DNA of 64,000 nt from Clavaria fumosa (GCA_951802425.1 OX637794.1:310001-374000); one strand, 5' to 3'. Positions 50,352 through 62,528 are shown, numbered from the stretch's first letter. The notes: generated by a model from the sequence alone, not told the origin. Translations and numbers: made by a program.

Positions 50352-53300
50352 GGCTGTTTTCTGCCCTCAATCGTCGCAGCATCATTGCCACGACTACCAC
50401 ACGACTACGACGACGAAGGAGGCGATTTTGGAGGTTTGAGGTTTGGAGGATTGTCTCTTCCCTGTACCGCTTGACGCGGCTGCAGCCCTCATTGACAATC
50501 AAACCAAGCGACACAACGTTGTTTCAAGGAGGCTGGAACTGAGCAATGGTCTCTGTGTAACGTACTGTTTTTTGTGGCGTGCCTCCGCTAGATACGGGCT
50601 CTTTTGCAAATAGCCACCATGTATCATCTTATATTTATATTTCCTTTCCACCATAGTCATGCAGCCCGAATATTTTTGTAGCCTTTTCTTGTCAATGTCA
50701 GCGATATGACCATTGTTGGCAGGGTCACACCCCCACACAGGGCCTGTTTTGTTCCGGGTGCTAAAGGGGCTTACGCATGACCCGTCCACTTCTCCAGGTT
50801 GCGAGCGCGGCCGAATAGCACCGTTTGTGCTCTGACCCCCTGCGGCAAGTTTCGGTCCCCATCATCAAAGATACGTCTCAAGCAAGGGCGAGGGTCAGCT
50901 TGACGGCGGACGGACGTCATGAAGCAGGCGCAGGTTTGACCCCCACCCGCTCCACTGCAGGGCCATATACAAAGCAACGAACGGAATGGAATTTTTGTCG
51001 TTTCGTAACTTTCGTTCGATGTTCTGCTCGGTGTTCAAAGAGATCGCCTTGTCCATGCTGTGCCGCTGAAACCGTAACGTACAAGGCCCTAGACTCGCAG
51101 CGTTAGACTGCTCGTCGGCCCTTCAGGTTGGTGTCCCTGATGTTGTGCTACGAATGGTAACAGGCTATGTTTTCTCTCCCACACCCTTACAGGGCGTGGC
51201 TCCGGATCAAGTCATATTACCTTCCGTTAGTGGCTGTGCATGTCCCGAGGAAGAAGTTTGGGGGCAGACAGGGAAACCGAAGAAAATAAAGGCGAGTGTA
51301 AAAATAAAAAGTGTACAGTACCCGGACCGAGAAATGTCATTGAAGACGTTCCTTTCGTGTGTGGACGTCGTCGTAGGTTTAGCATTTTTCCCTCCCCGTC
51401 AACTTCGACTGCAGCTAACAGTCGGGACGGTGTATATTCATTCATCCATTTATTTATTCTCTCCCTGTTCCCGATTCCAATGACGCTCGCTCTTCGGCCC
51501 GTGCTGCCCCACCGAGCGAAGAAGAGAACTGCCCATCTGTCGAGGATACATCATTCGCCCTGTCAAAAAAACATGTAAGAGCAGGTCGAGTGGGTCAATG
51601 ACTCCGCTGCCCCGGGAGCGGCTTGCCGAGCTTTCCGCGCCATCCTTTGAGCTTGCCATTCTTGCTTTCCTGTTTTCCCTGGCGGCAGCGTCTGTGGCGG
51701 CGGCGGCGATTCTGCGCTCAGCTGACACCCCCCTCGTCCCCCCCCATCCCGTTTCGCCCAGTTCAGAGATCCAAGGAGAAAGAAGAAGTCCGAAAATCGG
51801 AGGCGAGTCGCCGATATCAGAAGAGAGCACTAGTTCGGACAGGTCGGAGATAGGATAGAGTGGACATGGGCGACGCTCGGTAGGGTATCCTCGCCGTGAT
51901 GGGGGGGGGGTGTCCCCGCCTGAGACCCGCTGAGCCCGCAAACGCGTAGGTGTGAGACCAAAGACTGGTGCTTTCGTTGCCGCGGATAGGCATAAAACGG
52001 TTAAGAATAAGTCGGTAAGGCGGCGCCCGCTGCCTCCTTTCCTGATGGGCGCGGGAGCCACAGATGCGCGCAGAAAGCGGGTAACGAGCATAAGGAAATT
52101 GGACGAGGGAAAAAGAATGGAATATCACCGATGCCACGCCAAGCTCGGGTTCGCGTGGTCTAGATGCATGCGGGTATCGTGCTGCTTCTACCACCATTTT
52201 GCCTTTGCCGTCTTTCTCAGAGCTCGAGGGACCCCGCCATACATATTGAGGCGTTGCATAGATGTGCAAGCAACATTACCCCGCGGATTCTTCACGCAAG
52301 AGAATTGGTCAGACTGGGCGAAAGGGAATAAGTTAGAGGAGCAAAGTGGGCGCCATGTCTACATGCGGGGTTAGGCGAACCCCGCGACGAGCGCTAAAGC
52401 ATAGAGGGTGGGGAAATAATGAATAATAGAAGGACTCGCCGGAGCATTGGGAAGATGCACGAACGGTCAGCGGTAGATGCCACATAAAGCACTGGTTCTT
52501 GGCACCGAGAAATTTCCGAGTCCTCTGGTGCAAATGGGACATGGTAAACAGCCAAACGCCGCAATCCAACGGACACACGACGCGTCAATCATGGTACTGG
52601 AGTGTACACAGGATAGGCGCGCATGAGAAAAATAGACTAGAGAGAGAGGGAGAAGCACTGTCAGAAAGTGTGATGCAAAGGGGCCCCGCATGGTCGGATG
52701 GTCTGCCGGGAAGTTTACCCCATCTCTCCTACTGAGATCGATTCCTTTGTTGATGAGATTGTCGATTACTAGAAAGAAAGAAAGAAAAAAGAGAAAAAAA
52801 ACCGCAGCAAGATGGGGTCGTGTGGAGTCGTACTTTCCCCATTTTCTTTTTCGATCCGCGAGTCTTTTCTTGATGGAGTGGGGTCAGCTCGCGCGCCGAG
52901 TAACATGCATCATTCAGTCTGAGCGAAGAAGATGAACGACAGGACGACATGAGAAAACATAAGACGGACAGAAAGCGCGCACAGTACAGCTATAGCAGGA
53001 AAGTCTCGTGAGGAGGCGTTAATGGCAAGAATGTATACAGCAAGATGTACAGCACCCGAAGACAGCATCAACGCCTTAGAGGGCGATCATTAAATCGATC
53101 ATTGTCAAAACGGCCATCAGTTTCGGACAATCCAGGCGGTGGTGCGTTGATGAACTGTAACTGTACCTTACTGTACTTTTAAAAATTTCAGTGAATGAAG
53201 GAAGAAAAGCTTTAACTTAGTCTAGACTCAAAAAGCAGTAAGACCGGACCGATATATAGGGCCACTCTATGAGCGAATGGAACCTGAACACACAACTCTC

Positions 53301-53606
53301 TCTCTCAATAGATGGATATCGATGAAATGATGACAGACAGTTAGTACAGATTAGATAGATACAAAGTATATTCTTTAATGGGAAATCAATGGCGTTGTAT
53401 TATTCTTCTCCCTTTTATCTCCTTTCGGTCCGACCCTCAACTTTCAATCCAGAGACAGACATATCCTATACTGCTATGTGGTCGCTCTACTCTCGTCGAA
53501 CAACGATTTCTATAAATTCACCCTCTTTTTCTACCCTTACTACTACTACTACCAGTCTCACCCCGCCTTACCCACAACACCATCACCATCACCACTACTC
53601 TTACCA
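50352..53606. other. Long intergenic region, no gene recognised
   Basis: About 3.2 kb with only unsupported frames. The longest is on the minus strand (52091-51450, 213 codons, Arg/Ser-rich, no domain) over a G/C homopolymer near 51901. There is a GAAAGAAAGAAAGAAAAAAGAG run at 52771-52800. The last 300 bp are CT-rich, with a GATATATAGGG box near 53250, probably part of the promoter of the next gene. Confidence 0.5.
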
Positions 53607-55709
53607 ATGGGCAACGGTCTCTCCTTCCTCGGCGTATCTCAACCTGCTTCTCACAAGAAACGTCCTTCGTCAAAGCGCAAACTAGTCGCGCAGACATCGG
53701 ACTCGTCCCTCGTCACGCGCGAGAAACTTCCCCGTCGTGTCCGATCCTCCGCGGCGGATGACACTCACGAATCCGACCAGCACCCCTTCCGTCTCGCACT
53801 CTCCCAATCCTCTCCCCGTACCTCCTTTGTCCTCCCTATCTCACCATCCCCATCCTCGTTCGATGCTCCAAGTCGTTTACCACCACCACCGCCAACTCTA
53901 GCTGCCGCTGCCGCCGCTGCTGCTCGTCGGCCTCTAGACGCCAGCACCGAGACGGCCTACAAGGCCTTCCTCAAGTCGTACCCCGAGTACAAGCTTACCT
54001 GGATCCTAGACGCACTGCGTACCAATGAGTTCGCGCGACTCGATCGTAATGGTCAGACCTACGTCGACTACATGGGTGGCGCGCTCTACCCCGAGTCTCT
54101 CGTACACATCCACGCCGACTTTCTCAGGCACAGCATTCTCGGCAACACCCATTCCGTCAGTCTGAGGTACGCCGTGTTTACTTTTTAATGTTTAGCCATG
54201 CACATCCTCATGACGACGATCTTAGTTCCCAGCTCTCTACAGACTGCGCCCAGGAGGCACGCGAAGCCGTACTCGCCTTCTTCAGGGCACCACCAGAGTA
54301 TACCGTCGTGTTCACCGCCAATGCCTCCGGGGCCCTCAAGCTTGTTGGCGAGGCATTCCCTTTCGCCGCGCAAAGCCGCTTTGTGTTAGGTGCCGACTCG
54401 CATAATAGTGTCCATGGCATTCGCGAGTATGCCAGCCGCGCCGGCGCACACGTCGCATACGTTGCGTCCACGCCACAAGGCGGCTTTGACCTCGCCACCG
54501 CCAAGGTGAATTCGTATCTCACTCCCCATCCTACTCGTGCTGACGTCGACGCAGACCATCCTACATAACAACCGCCCCGACACCTCTTCCGACACCTCCG
54601 AACCCTCTGCTCCATGCCTCTTTGCGTTAACCGGGCAGTCCAACATTAGTAACAGTAAAACCCCGCTCTCCACCCTCGCTTACGCCTCTTCGCTCGGATA
54701 TCACACGCTCCTCGATGCCGCGGCGCTTGCGCCGACATCTGTGGTCTCGCTCGCTGAACACCCAGTCGACGCAATGGCTGTGAGCTTCTACAAGATGTTC
54801 GGCTTCCCCACAGGCGTCGGCGCGCTTGTCGCGAAGCGCTCCTTCCTTGCGCGTCTGCGCCGGCCGTGGTTCGCGGGCGGCACTGTCGATGTCGTACAGG
54901 TACCTGGGTCGCTCGTCACGCGTGCGCCTGTGCTACACGAGCAGTTTGAGGATGGCACAATCAACTACCTGTGTCTGCCCGCCGTGACGGAGGGCCTGCG
55001 CCTCCTTGCGACGTACCAGCCGTTCCTCCCCCTGCGCCTCTCATGCCTCACCGACTTCCTCATCAAGTCGCTCCTGCGTCTGCGCCATGACGAGGCGCCG
55101 TCTACTGGGGGCCAGCCTGGGCCCGTCGCGCGCGTCCTCTCCAGGCGACCGACCAAGAAGCTCCGCACAGTCGGCGAGCAGTCAGACGTCGGCTCGACGG
55201 TATCATTGCTCTTTCTTGACGTGAGTCCCGTGTCATTCACCCCCGTTATTGTTATTAATCACTATTGGTTCTTCCGCTAGCCCTCAGGCGAGATGATCCC
55301 GAACAGTTTTGTCGAGTATGCCGCGAGCGTGCACGCCATCTCTCTGCGGACGGGTTGCATGTGCAACCCGGGCGGGGCAGCCGCGCTGCTCGGGCTCGAG
55401 GCGAACATGGCGCAGCTGCACGAGGTTGCCAGCGGCATGGAGTCGGTGACGGTGCGCGCATGGGAACAGCGGCTCGGGCGCGAGCTCGGCGTCGTGCGCA
55501 TCAGCCTCGGGCTCGCGAGCGCGTTCGAGGACGCGTGGAAGGTGGTCCGGTTGGCGGCGACGCTCGCGTGTGGCACGTCGAGGCGGGCGCTGTGGGAGCG
55601 GTGGGAGCGCCATCAGCGCCAGCAGCAGGAGGAGGCGTCTCGTCCGTCGTCGTTGGATGGAGAGGAAGACGGGTTCTCGGAGTCCTCGGCCGCTGTTCCT
55701 GGTTTATGA
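53607..55709 (+). CDS. Molybdenum-cofactor-sulfurase-like PLP enzyme without MOSC domain, 4 exons, 644 aa
   Basis: Exons are 53607-54166, 54226-54505, 54555-55220 and 55281-55709 (1935 bp, phases consistent). The fold is class V aminotransferase/cysteine desulfurase. Motifs are YVDYMGGALYPESLV, GNTHSVSLSSQLS (made by the first splice), TVVFTANASGALKLVGE, FVLGADSHNSVHGIREYA, SFYKMFGFPTGVGALV with the probable PLP lysine K360, and RTGCMCNPGG with C528 and C530 as candidate persulfide cysteines. Moco sulfurase converts the oxo form of the cofactor to the sulfido form needed by xanthine dehydrogenase and aldehyde oxidase. Those enzymes add a C-terminal MOSC domain; here the protein ends about 115 residues after the cysteine motif in an Arg/Gln/Glu-rich tail. 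The N-terminus MGNGLSFLG is a possible myristoylation site, followed by about 120 low-complexity residues. Confidence 0.88.
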
Positions 55710-55971
55710 TGGTGCTTGTGCCTGTGTATGAATTTGAGACGCTGACCGATGGATGGAAAGGCATCCATGTGTGTGTGTGTTATATTATGCATGCATGTAT
55801 TATGTTGGGCCGCCTTCGTTTTATATATGTATCTATACTGGACAATATTGCCAGCGTGGCAGTTGCCTTCTCACCTTATTCAGCTGCGTGGCGCAACTGT
55901 TGGTGGCTGACGCCCGACGACAGGATGGAATCATTGGTTCCTCTTGCACCACCAGCTGTTAATCCAACATC

Positions 55972-57221
55972 ATGAAGGTCATTCTCTAGCGAGCACTGTT
56001 CTATATTGCCTTTGCGCCTTAAACTTGTTGTCAGATTCCTCGAGAAGTATTTGGGTCTATCGTGGCGTACCATTCCACTGATCCATCAACACTGGTCGAG
56101 CTCGCTGCTGTCAGCCGCGATCTCCGGGAAGAGGCAGAACGTATTTTGTACAAGAACGTGCACATTAGGCCTCAACGCCAAGATAGCAGCAAGGGTCTTA
56201 CATTTCTGCGAACAGTCCAAGGATCTGCCGAGAAAGCGCGTCTGGTCCGCACGTTTGTCTTCGGATTTAGGACAGCGCATACTTGTGGTGAAGACCTCTG
56301 TAATTTATTATGCGCGGTCCTACCTGAGATGTCGGGCCTGAAGACCCTTGTCATCCAAGCTTCGCGAGATTATGACCACAGCAGCATCCTGGCTGCGCTG
56401 CAGTAAGCGTGCCTTGTCCATGAATAAATAAACTGTATCCTTGACAAGGATCTTCGCAGGAAATCGACCTTCTCCCTAGATCATTTCTCCTCAAGCCACG
56501 AGCTCAATTTAACCAAGTGGGCACTGGATCACACATCACTTATCGCTGTCGCCGTCGAAGGCCTAGAAATGGAGGACTACACGAAATACGACGTCGACCT
56601 TTTCCGTGATCTCGCTTCATCCTCCGGAAGTCGAGGGCCATTAGCCGTGTCCTCGCATTTCCGTGCCGGCACCATGATAAACTCGCTGGCCGTCTTCCCC
56701 GCATTCTCTCCCGTCGTCAATGGCGTAACAAGCTGGAGCGCAGACCCTATCCACGAATTCTACACAACATGGTTCAAGTTCGCCCCGTCTGTCCTCACGC
56801 TCTTCCACGTGTTCGTGGACAGCTTCGCCGACCAGGCGAGCATGTCGAAAATTCTGGGCTCCATAGCACGCACCTTTCCCCGGGTCTCCAGCATCAATTT
56901 CGTCGTGCGCGACGACAGAATCGACCTCGTGAGTGATGCTTTGTTGCCCTTACTGGAATCTTCGCCGTTGGTGACGACTTTATGCCGCAGCATCCTGAGC
57001 GTCTGTCGATACCGCTCTCCGCCCTGACCATGCTACGGAATGTCAATATCTGTTTTGACATATTGGGACGGGCAAGCAGAGCTGGGGCTTATCAATCTCA
57101 AGCAAAGCGACTAGCCAGTCTCTGGGCTAAAGAGTCCCCCCTCCTGGAAGGCGTTTCTTTCCCCGACGGAAGCTACTTTGTTCGTCGCGGCGGCGGCGAG
57201 TGGGACCTTTATCGTGGTTAA
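55972..57221 (+). CDS. F-box-like protein 1, 4 exons, 357 aa
   Basis: Exons are 55972-55977, 56035-56402, 56460-56928 and 56991-57221 (1074 bp, phases consistent). The first coding exon is just ATG-AAG. Splicing it to 56035 gives MKIPREVFGSIVAYHST followed by STLVELAAVSRDLREEAE and ILYKNVHI, which fits the F-box pattern of Agaricomycete F-box proteins. F-box proteins usually link substrates to SCF ubiquitin ligases through Skp1. The rest lacks clear leucine-rich repeats but has the LETL-like spacing GLKTLVIQASRDYD. The GTG at 56062 could be mistaken for the start. The tandem partner is at 58123-59387; both frames are intact. Confidence 0.72.
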
Positions 57222-58079
57222 TTGGTTGTGACCTGCACAACAACACTGAATGGGGCGAGTGTCGATTTAACCATCAATTCTGTCCATGTAACAAGTTCGC
57301 GATTCCATGGTGTTCGCTTGGCTTACGTTGTACGATGAAAGTCTGTAATTTGATACCATGTACACTAAAGAGTCCCGCAGCCTGAACGGCGTTTCTTTCC
57401 CAGATGGAAGCTACTTGACGGCGAGTGGATCGAGCTTCGACCATTCTAGACCCGTCGCAATTCGCGTTACTGTAGCTTTGCTTTCGTTGTACTGTGGTAT
57501 GTAAATTTATAAATCTGTATTTGATCAACCATGGACTCGAAACACTGTTGCGTTATCTTGCGTGTGACTGCTTCCGGCGCTGGCTCACGTCAATAAATAA
57601 GAGGGAGCCTTAGGTAGAAGATTGAATTTGGTCCATACATATCTCAAATGTTCCCGCAACTCTAGTTATCACACGGACAGTAACTTACCATGGCATGGCG
57701 CAACTGGACTGCCCAGCAGTTCCCTCTCCCGGCTACGTGATACGGTCGACCAACCCCCCCCGAGTGCTCTGGATACGACATGCAGATATGCATAGGCAAG
57801 GCGGAGAACTTCGGCTTCGTGAGCATTGTTTACCCAGCCAACTGACAAGTTAGTGCCATCTTCATCGGTGTCTAGTTTCCATAGTTGTGCCATTCAATGA
57901 TTGCCAATGGTAAGCAATCATATGAGATTTTAGTATTGCTTGTCTAGAATTTAGTAGCGGACCGTCTCATCCATCGGAGATCACTCGGATTTTTCTATGT
58001 GAAAGAAAATGTCTAACTAAGCTCACTAGAGACCATGGCACACATGATAAAAATTACCACACCTTTGACAGTCTCCCTT
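57222..58079 (+). other. 3' flank of F-box gene 1 with a decayed copy of its last exon
   Basis: From about 57365 the sequence repeats, in diverged form, the end of exon 4 and its 3' flank: KESRSLNGVSFPDGSYL here versus KESPLLEGVSFPDGSYF in the gene. Unit 2 carries the same relic at about 59527-59600, so this internal duplication predates the unit duplication. No complete gene is seen. Confidence 0.65.
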
Positions 58080-58122
58080 AATCATTGGTTCCCCTTACAC
58101 CACCAGCCGTTAATCCAACACC

Positions 58123-59387
58123 ATGAAGGTCATTCTCTAGCGAGCACTGTTCTAGATTGCCCTTGCGCCTTAAACTTGTTGTCAGATTCCTCGAGAGGTA
58201 TTTGGGTCTATCGTGGCATACCATTCCACTGATCCATCAACACTTGTCGAGCTCGCTGTGGTCAGCCGCGATCTCCGGGAAGAGTCGGAACGTGTTCTGT
58301 ACAAGAACGTGCACATTACGCCTAAACACGAAGATAGCAGCAAGGGTCTTACATTTCTGCGAACACTCCAAGGATCTCCCGAGAAAGCGCGTCTGGTCCG
58401 CACGTTTGTCTTCGGATTTACGACACCGCATACTTATCAGGAAGACCTCTGTCATTTATTATGCGCGGTCCTACCTGAGATGTCGGGCCTGAAGACCCTT
58501 GTCATCCAAGCTTCGCGAGATTATGACCACAGCAGCATCATGGCTGCGCTGCAGTAAGCGTGCCTTATCCATGAATAAATAAATTGTATCCTTGACAAGG
58601 ATCTTCGCAGGAAATCGACCTTCTCCCTAGATCATTTCTCCTCAAGCCACGAGCTCAATTTAACCAAGTGGGCACTGGATCACCCATCACTTATCGCTGT
58701 CGCCGTCGAAGGCTTAGAAATGGGGGACTACACGAAATACGACGTCGACCTTTTCCGTGATCTCGCCTCATCCACCGGAAGTCGAGGGCCCTTGGCCGTA
58801 TCCTCATTTTCCTGCATGACATACTCGCTGGCCCTCTTCCCAGCATTCTCTCCCGTCGTTAATGGTGTAACAAGCTGGAGCGCAGACCCTATCCGAGAAT
58901 TCTACACAACGTGGTTCAAGGTCGCTCCGTCTGTCCTCACGCTCTTCCGGGTGTTCGTGGTGTTCGTGGTGTTCGTGGTGTTCGTGGACAGTTTTGCCGA
59001 CCAGGCGAGCATGTCGAAAATTCTGAGCTCCATGGCACGCAACTTTCCCAGGGTCTTTAGTATCGAGTTCGTCGTGCGCGACGACAGAATCGACCTCGTG
59101 AGTGATGCTTGTTGCCCTTCTGGAATCTTCGCCGTTGGTGATGACTTATGCCGCAGCATCCTGAGCGTCTGTCGATACCGCTCTCCGCTATGACCATGCT
59201 ACGGGCTATCAATGTCCGTTTTGACATATTGGGACAGGCAAGCACAGCTGGGGCTTATCAATCTCAAGCAAAGCGACTGGCCAGTCTCTGGGCTAAAGAG
59301 TCTCCCCTCCTGCAAGGCATTTCTTTCCCTGACGGAAGCTTCTTTGTTCGTCGCGTCTCCGGCGAGTGGGACCTTTATCGTGGTTAA
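58123..59387 (+). CDS. F-box-like protein 2, 4 exons, 363 aa
   Basis: Exons are 58123-58128, 58186-58553, 58611-59097 and 59157-59387 (1092 bp, phases consistent). The structure is the same as gene 1, including the 6-base first coding exon. Protein differences include a tandem expansion of a 9-base unit giving VFVVFVVFVVFV (about 58951-58987) and a 3-codon deletion near SSFSCMTYS. The preserved frame across four exons and mostly conservative changes suggest both copies encode protein. The function is unknown beyond the F-box inference. Confidence 0.72.
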
Positions 59388-60180
59388 TTTGGTGTGGCCT
59401 GCACAACACTGAGTGGGGCGAGTGTCGATTTATTCATCAATTCTGTCCACGTACCAAGTTCGCGATTCAATGGTGTTCGCTTGGCTTACGTTGTACGATG
59501 AAAGTCTGTAATTTGATATCATGTACACTAAGGAGTCCCGCAGCCTGAACGGCATTTCTTTCCCAGATGGAAGCTACTCGACGGCGAGTGGATCGAGCTT
59601 CGACAATTCTAGACCCGCAACACAATTCGCGATCCAATGGCCGTTGTACTGTGGTATGTAAATCTGTATTTGATCAACCATGGACTCGAAACACTGTTGC
59701 GTTATCTTGCGTGTGACTGCTTCCGGCGCTGGCTCACGTCAATAGATAAGAGGGAGCCTTAGGTAGAAGATTGAATTTAGTCCATACATATCTCAAATGT
59801 TCCCGCAACTCCAGTTATCACGCGGACAGTAACTTACCATGGCATGGCGCAACTGGACTGCCCAGCAGTTCCCTCTCCCGGCTACGTGATACGGTCGACC
59901 AACCCCCCGAGTGCTCTGGATACGACATGCAGATATGCATAGGCAAGGCGGAGAACTTCGGCTTCATGAGCATTGTTTACCCAGCCAACTGACAAGTTAG
60001 TGCCATCTTCATCGGTGTCTAGTTTCCCCGGTAATCACTAGTTTCTAGTGCTCCATAGTTCATCTCTCGTTCTGTCCGTTAAGGTTGCCATTGCCAATAG
60101 TAAGCAATCACATGAGATTTTAGTATTGCTTGTCTAGAATCTAGTAGCGGACAACCTCATCGGAGATCACTCGGATTTTT
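59388..60180. other. 3' flank of F-box gene 2
   Basis: This copy of the unit 1 flank contains the decayed last-exon relic at about 59527-59600. An insertion around 60028-60090, relative to unit 1, carries a CTAGTTTCTAGTGCTCC stretch. No gene is seen. Confidence 0.6.
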
Positions 60181-61355
60181 CTATGGTGAAAGTAAATGTC
60201 TAAGCTCACTAGAGACCATGGCACACATGATAAAAATTACCACACCTTTGACAGTCTCCCTTTGAAACCACGTAACGTGGCCAAAATTCCTCACAGTGCG
60301 ACCCAAGAAGAGGGTAACGAGCAGTACGGTGCAGACGGCGCGTGCCGTGTCTGCATCAAGCGGTTTCACGGCGTCAACGCCACATACGGCACTATCGTTC
60401 CCCGCAGTGGTTAGGGCGCAGGCCATGACCGCATGCAGCTCAGCCCAGAATGGCTGTGCATGGGTGAGGAGGGCGTATAGCCCTGTGGTCACTGGCGCAC
60501 ACCTAAATGACCAGGATTAGAGTGTGTAGCGGAGAGGGACTTGGAGGCTGATGTAGTCACCATACATCGGCTGTCGTCCAACCGTACGACAACAGTTCGG
60601 GAGGGGTGGTCACAGTGAGGGGGCCGGGATGGAAGAACGAGAAGAGATTGGCTACAAAGAAGCCGCTGTTGGCCATGAGCTGTGATAATAATGAGACAAG
60701 GAAGTGGGGGAGGGCAACATCACAAGGTGTGAGGCAGGTGGATGAAACAGACCAGTGAGGTGACCATGAGCGTCCAGGGCGAGAAGCGGATGTCGGGTGA
60801 CGCATGGCGGACGACAATCGGCGGGATGAGAGAACACAACAGGTAAGCGCGGGTGAAGCCGTCCACGACAGCGAGAGGAAGTTCCGTGTGGAGAGACGGC
60901 TCGGGGACGGATGGCAACGCCTCGACAAGGGCCTGTACCGCGGTAAACAGTAAGGGTACGACTCCCGAAGTCATAAATGATGGCGAAAAGCCCAAGAAGG
61001 GCCCTATGAGAGAAAGAAAATGAGATGCTCGTTCTTGATCGATAAGGATGGAAGACATCGAAGCACCTACTACTGCCTCACCCCCGAATACCACCAGAAG
61101 CGTCGTAAACAAATGCCTTGTGAGGCTCTTCTGCTCGATGACACCGCGACCGATGGAAGCAGCAGACTTCCCGCGTTCGCTTGCATGCTTCCTCTCTTGT
61201 ATGTCGCGAAGTTGCCGAAGCACGACGCAGAGCCGGACTGCGTTGATTACATCAAAGGTACTAATTATTATACCAAAATCGGCGCATAAAGAAGACGCTG
61301 GGGCGAGAGAGAGGAGATAGATCGATCTGACGGTGGGCAGCAAGTACGAGAGCAT
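60181..61355 (-). CDS. Unrecognised multi-pass membrane protein, 5 exons, about 314 aa
   Basis: Minus-strand exons are 61355-61274, 61237-61067, 61003-60753, 60679-60561 and 60502-60181 (945 bp, phases consistent). Hydrophobic segments alternate with short loops: SIYLLSLAPAS, LFTTLLVVFGGEAVV, GVVPLLFTAVQALVEAL, YLLCSLIPPIV, WTLMVTSLLMANSGFFVAN, GLYALLTHAQPFW and VCTVLLVTLFLGRTV. The conserved-looking TTPPELLSYGWTTADVWC is formed across the last splice. I cannot assign a family. The first intron (36 bp, in frame, no stop) may be retained, giving 326 aa. The last 27 codons lie in the tandem-duplicated segment. Confidence 0.7.
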
Positions 61356-61935
61356 TTACGACGAGCGTGTTATTGATTTGAGCAGGAGACCAAGCAAGTC
61401 ATGAAACTAGCATGCAATTTTGTGACAAAACTGTCATGTCATTGTCACACTGCGGTTGGTTGATGATGAATCGAGTTGGGGTTTGGTTCCCCATGTATTC
61501 ACAGGGACGTCTAACATGAGACGCGACGAATGACTATTTATGCCCCTGGGACCATGTCCCATGCTCCTGGACATGACCACCCATTAACGGTTCCTCCCAT
61601 CATTCCTTTCTCGGTCTCGTTTGTAATATGTGCCTTTGTTAACCTGCACATTGCCCATACCCGGACTAGCCAGAGCCTCCTTTCATAGAAGGTAACCCCG
61701 ATGCACGAAGTGTGTAACTAGCCCACCTCCACACCAGTATTGGTACAAATGCCCATGCGGTGTCCACGGACCCGTCCCAATTGGGGACTGGTCTACCAGC
61801 CTTTGTCAAGGTTCAGCAGTTAATGGCTCACCCTGTATTGGTCATAGGATCGTGGAAGGTGGCCATGGCTCCCACCGGCCCAGTTACCTCAGTGGTACCC
61901 TTTCCCAAGTCACAGGTCCATCCCAATTGGAAGCA

Positions 61936-62023
61936 GGGCTTACGTTGGGCGAACCAACGGCCTTAGGGCTTACGTTGGGCGAACCAACGGCCTTAGGGCT
62001 TACGTTGGGCGAACCAACGGCCT
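61936..62023 (+). repeat. 30-bp tandem repeat, three copies
   Basis: GGGCTTACGTTGGGCGAACC followed by AACGGCCTTA repeats three times without change except at the end. It lies inside the SINE-like element. Confidence 0.92.
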
Positions 62024-62459
62024 AATCGGGGACTGGTTTACCAGCCTCAAGTTTTGGCTGCTTCCCCACGACAGTCCATGGGTCCTACACAAGCTCCCTA
62101 TATAACGCGTTAGGGCCTGGGACCATTTCCTTTCCCAAGCGAGTAAGTGGCCGAGACTTCATCGTCCAACGTGGTGATGGTTGGTTGTCGTCTGCTACAA
62201 TTGGTCCCCGTACCCGAGGCCACAAGCTACCCCACCACCGGCACGCTGACCCTCCAGAATGGGCACCCCCACCCAGGGGTCCACGGCCTCAGCAGAAGCG
62301 CCAGGGTTGTCCCGGACCAGTTCCTCCCACATGACTATTGGTCTCAAAGAGTCGCCAATTAAGGCTCCCAGCTAGTCACTTTTATCTGCCAGCACATCAT
62401 CACATGATGGTGATATCCGGGGAATTGATTTGACTGAGGATTTATAACGCCCCCTCAGC

Positions 62460-62528
62460 GGTTTGAACTCGTGACCCCAACTACGAGTTCGACCTGTGGC
62501 TGCGTGGGACCTTTCTCCCACTGGGCCA
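62460..62528 (-). promoter_or_regulatory. Pol III A and B boxes of the SINE-like element
   Basis: The A box TGGCCCAGTGG (62518-62528) fits TRGYNNAGNGG. The B box core GTTCAAACC fits GTTCRANNC. The 5' and 3' ends of this 100-bp head can pair as GCCCC with GGGGC, like an acceptor stem. I do not call it a functional tRNA because the other arms pair poorly. Confidence 0.55.

Larger units (their letters stand above)
55929..58079 (+). repeat. Tandem duplication, unit 1 (2151 bp)
   Basis: The unit starts AATCATTGGTTCC and ends GTCTCCCTT. It matches unit 2 (58080-60262) throughout at an offset of 2151 bp in the first half, with point changes and small indels. It contains one F-box-like gene and, at its right end (about 57998-58079), a copied fragment of the last exon of the membrane-protein gene at 60181-61355. 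Confidence 0.92.
58080..60262 (+). repeat. Tandem duplication, unit 2 (2183 bp)
   Basis: It starts with the same AATCATTGGTTCC directly after GTCTCCCTT of unit 1, and ends GTCTCCCTT followed by unduplicated TGAAACC. The junction shows essentially no microhomology. The right end lies inside the last coding exon of the minus-strand gene at 60181-61355. Confidence 0.92.

Noticed and set aside
51450..52091. 213-codon minus-strand frame in the long intergenic region
   Set aside because: There is no domain, homology pattern or splice support; it spans a G homopolymer and reads as Arg/Ser-rich shadow.
54167..54195. A 29-bp intron in the Moco-sulfurase-like gene
   Set aside because: The acceptor at 54224-54225 gives a 59-bp intron and the family-like HSVSLSSQLS junction, which is far more plausible.
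56062..56406. F-box gene start at 56062 (and 58213)
   Set aside because: The codon there is GTG; a spliced ATG-AAG exon upstream restores an ATG and the F-box N-terminus in both copies.
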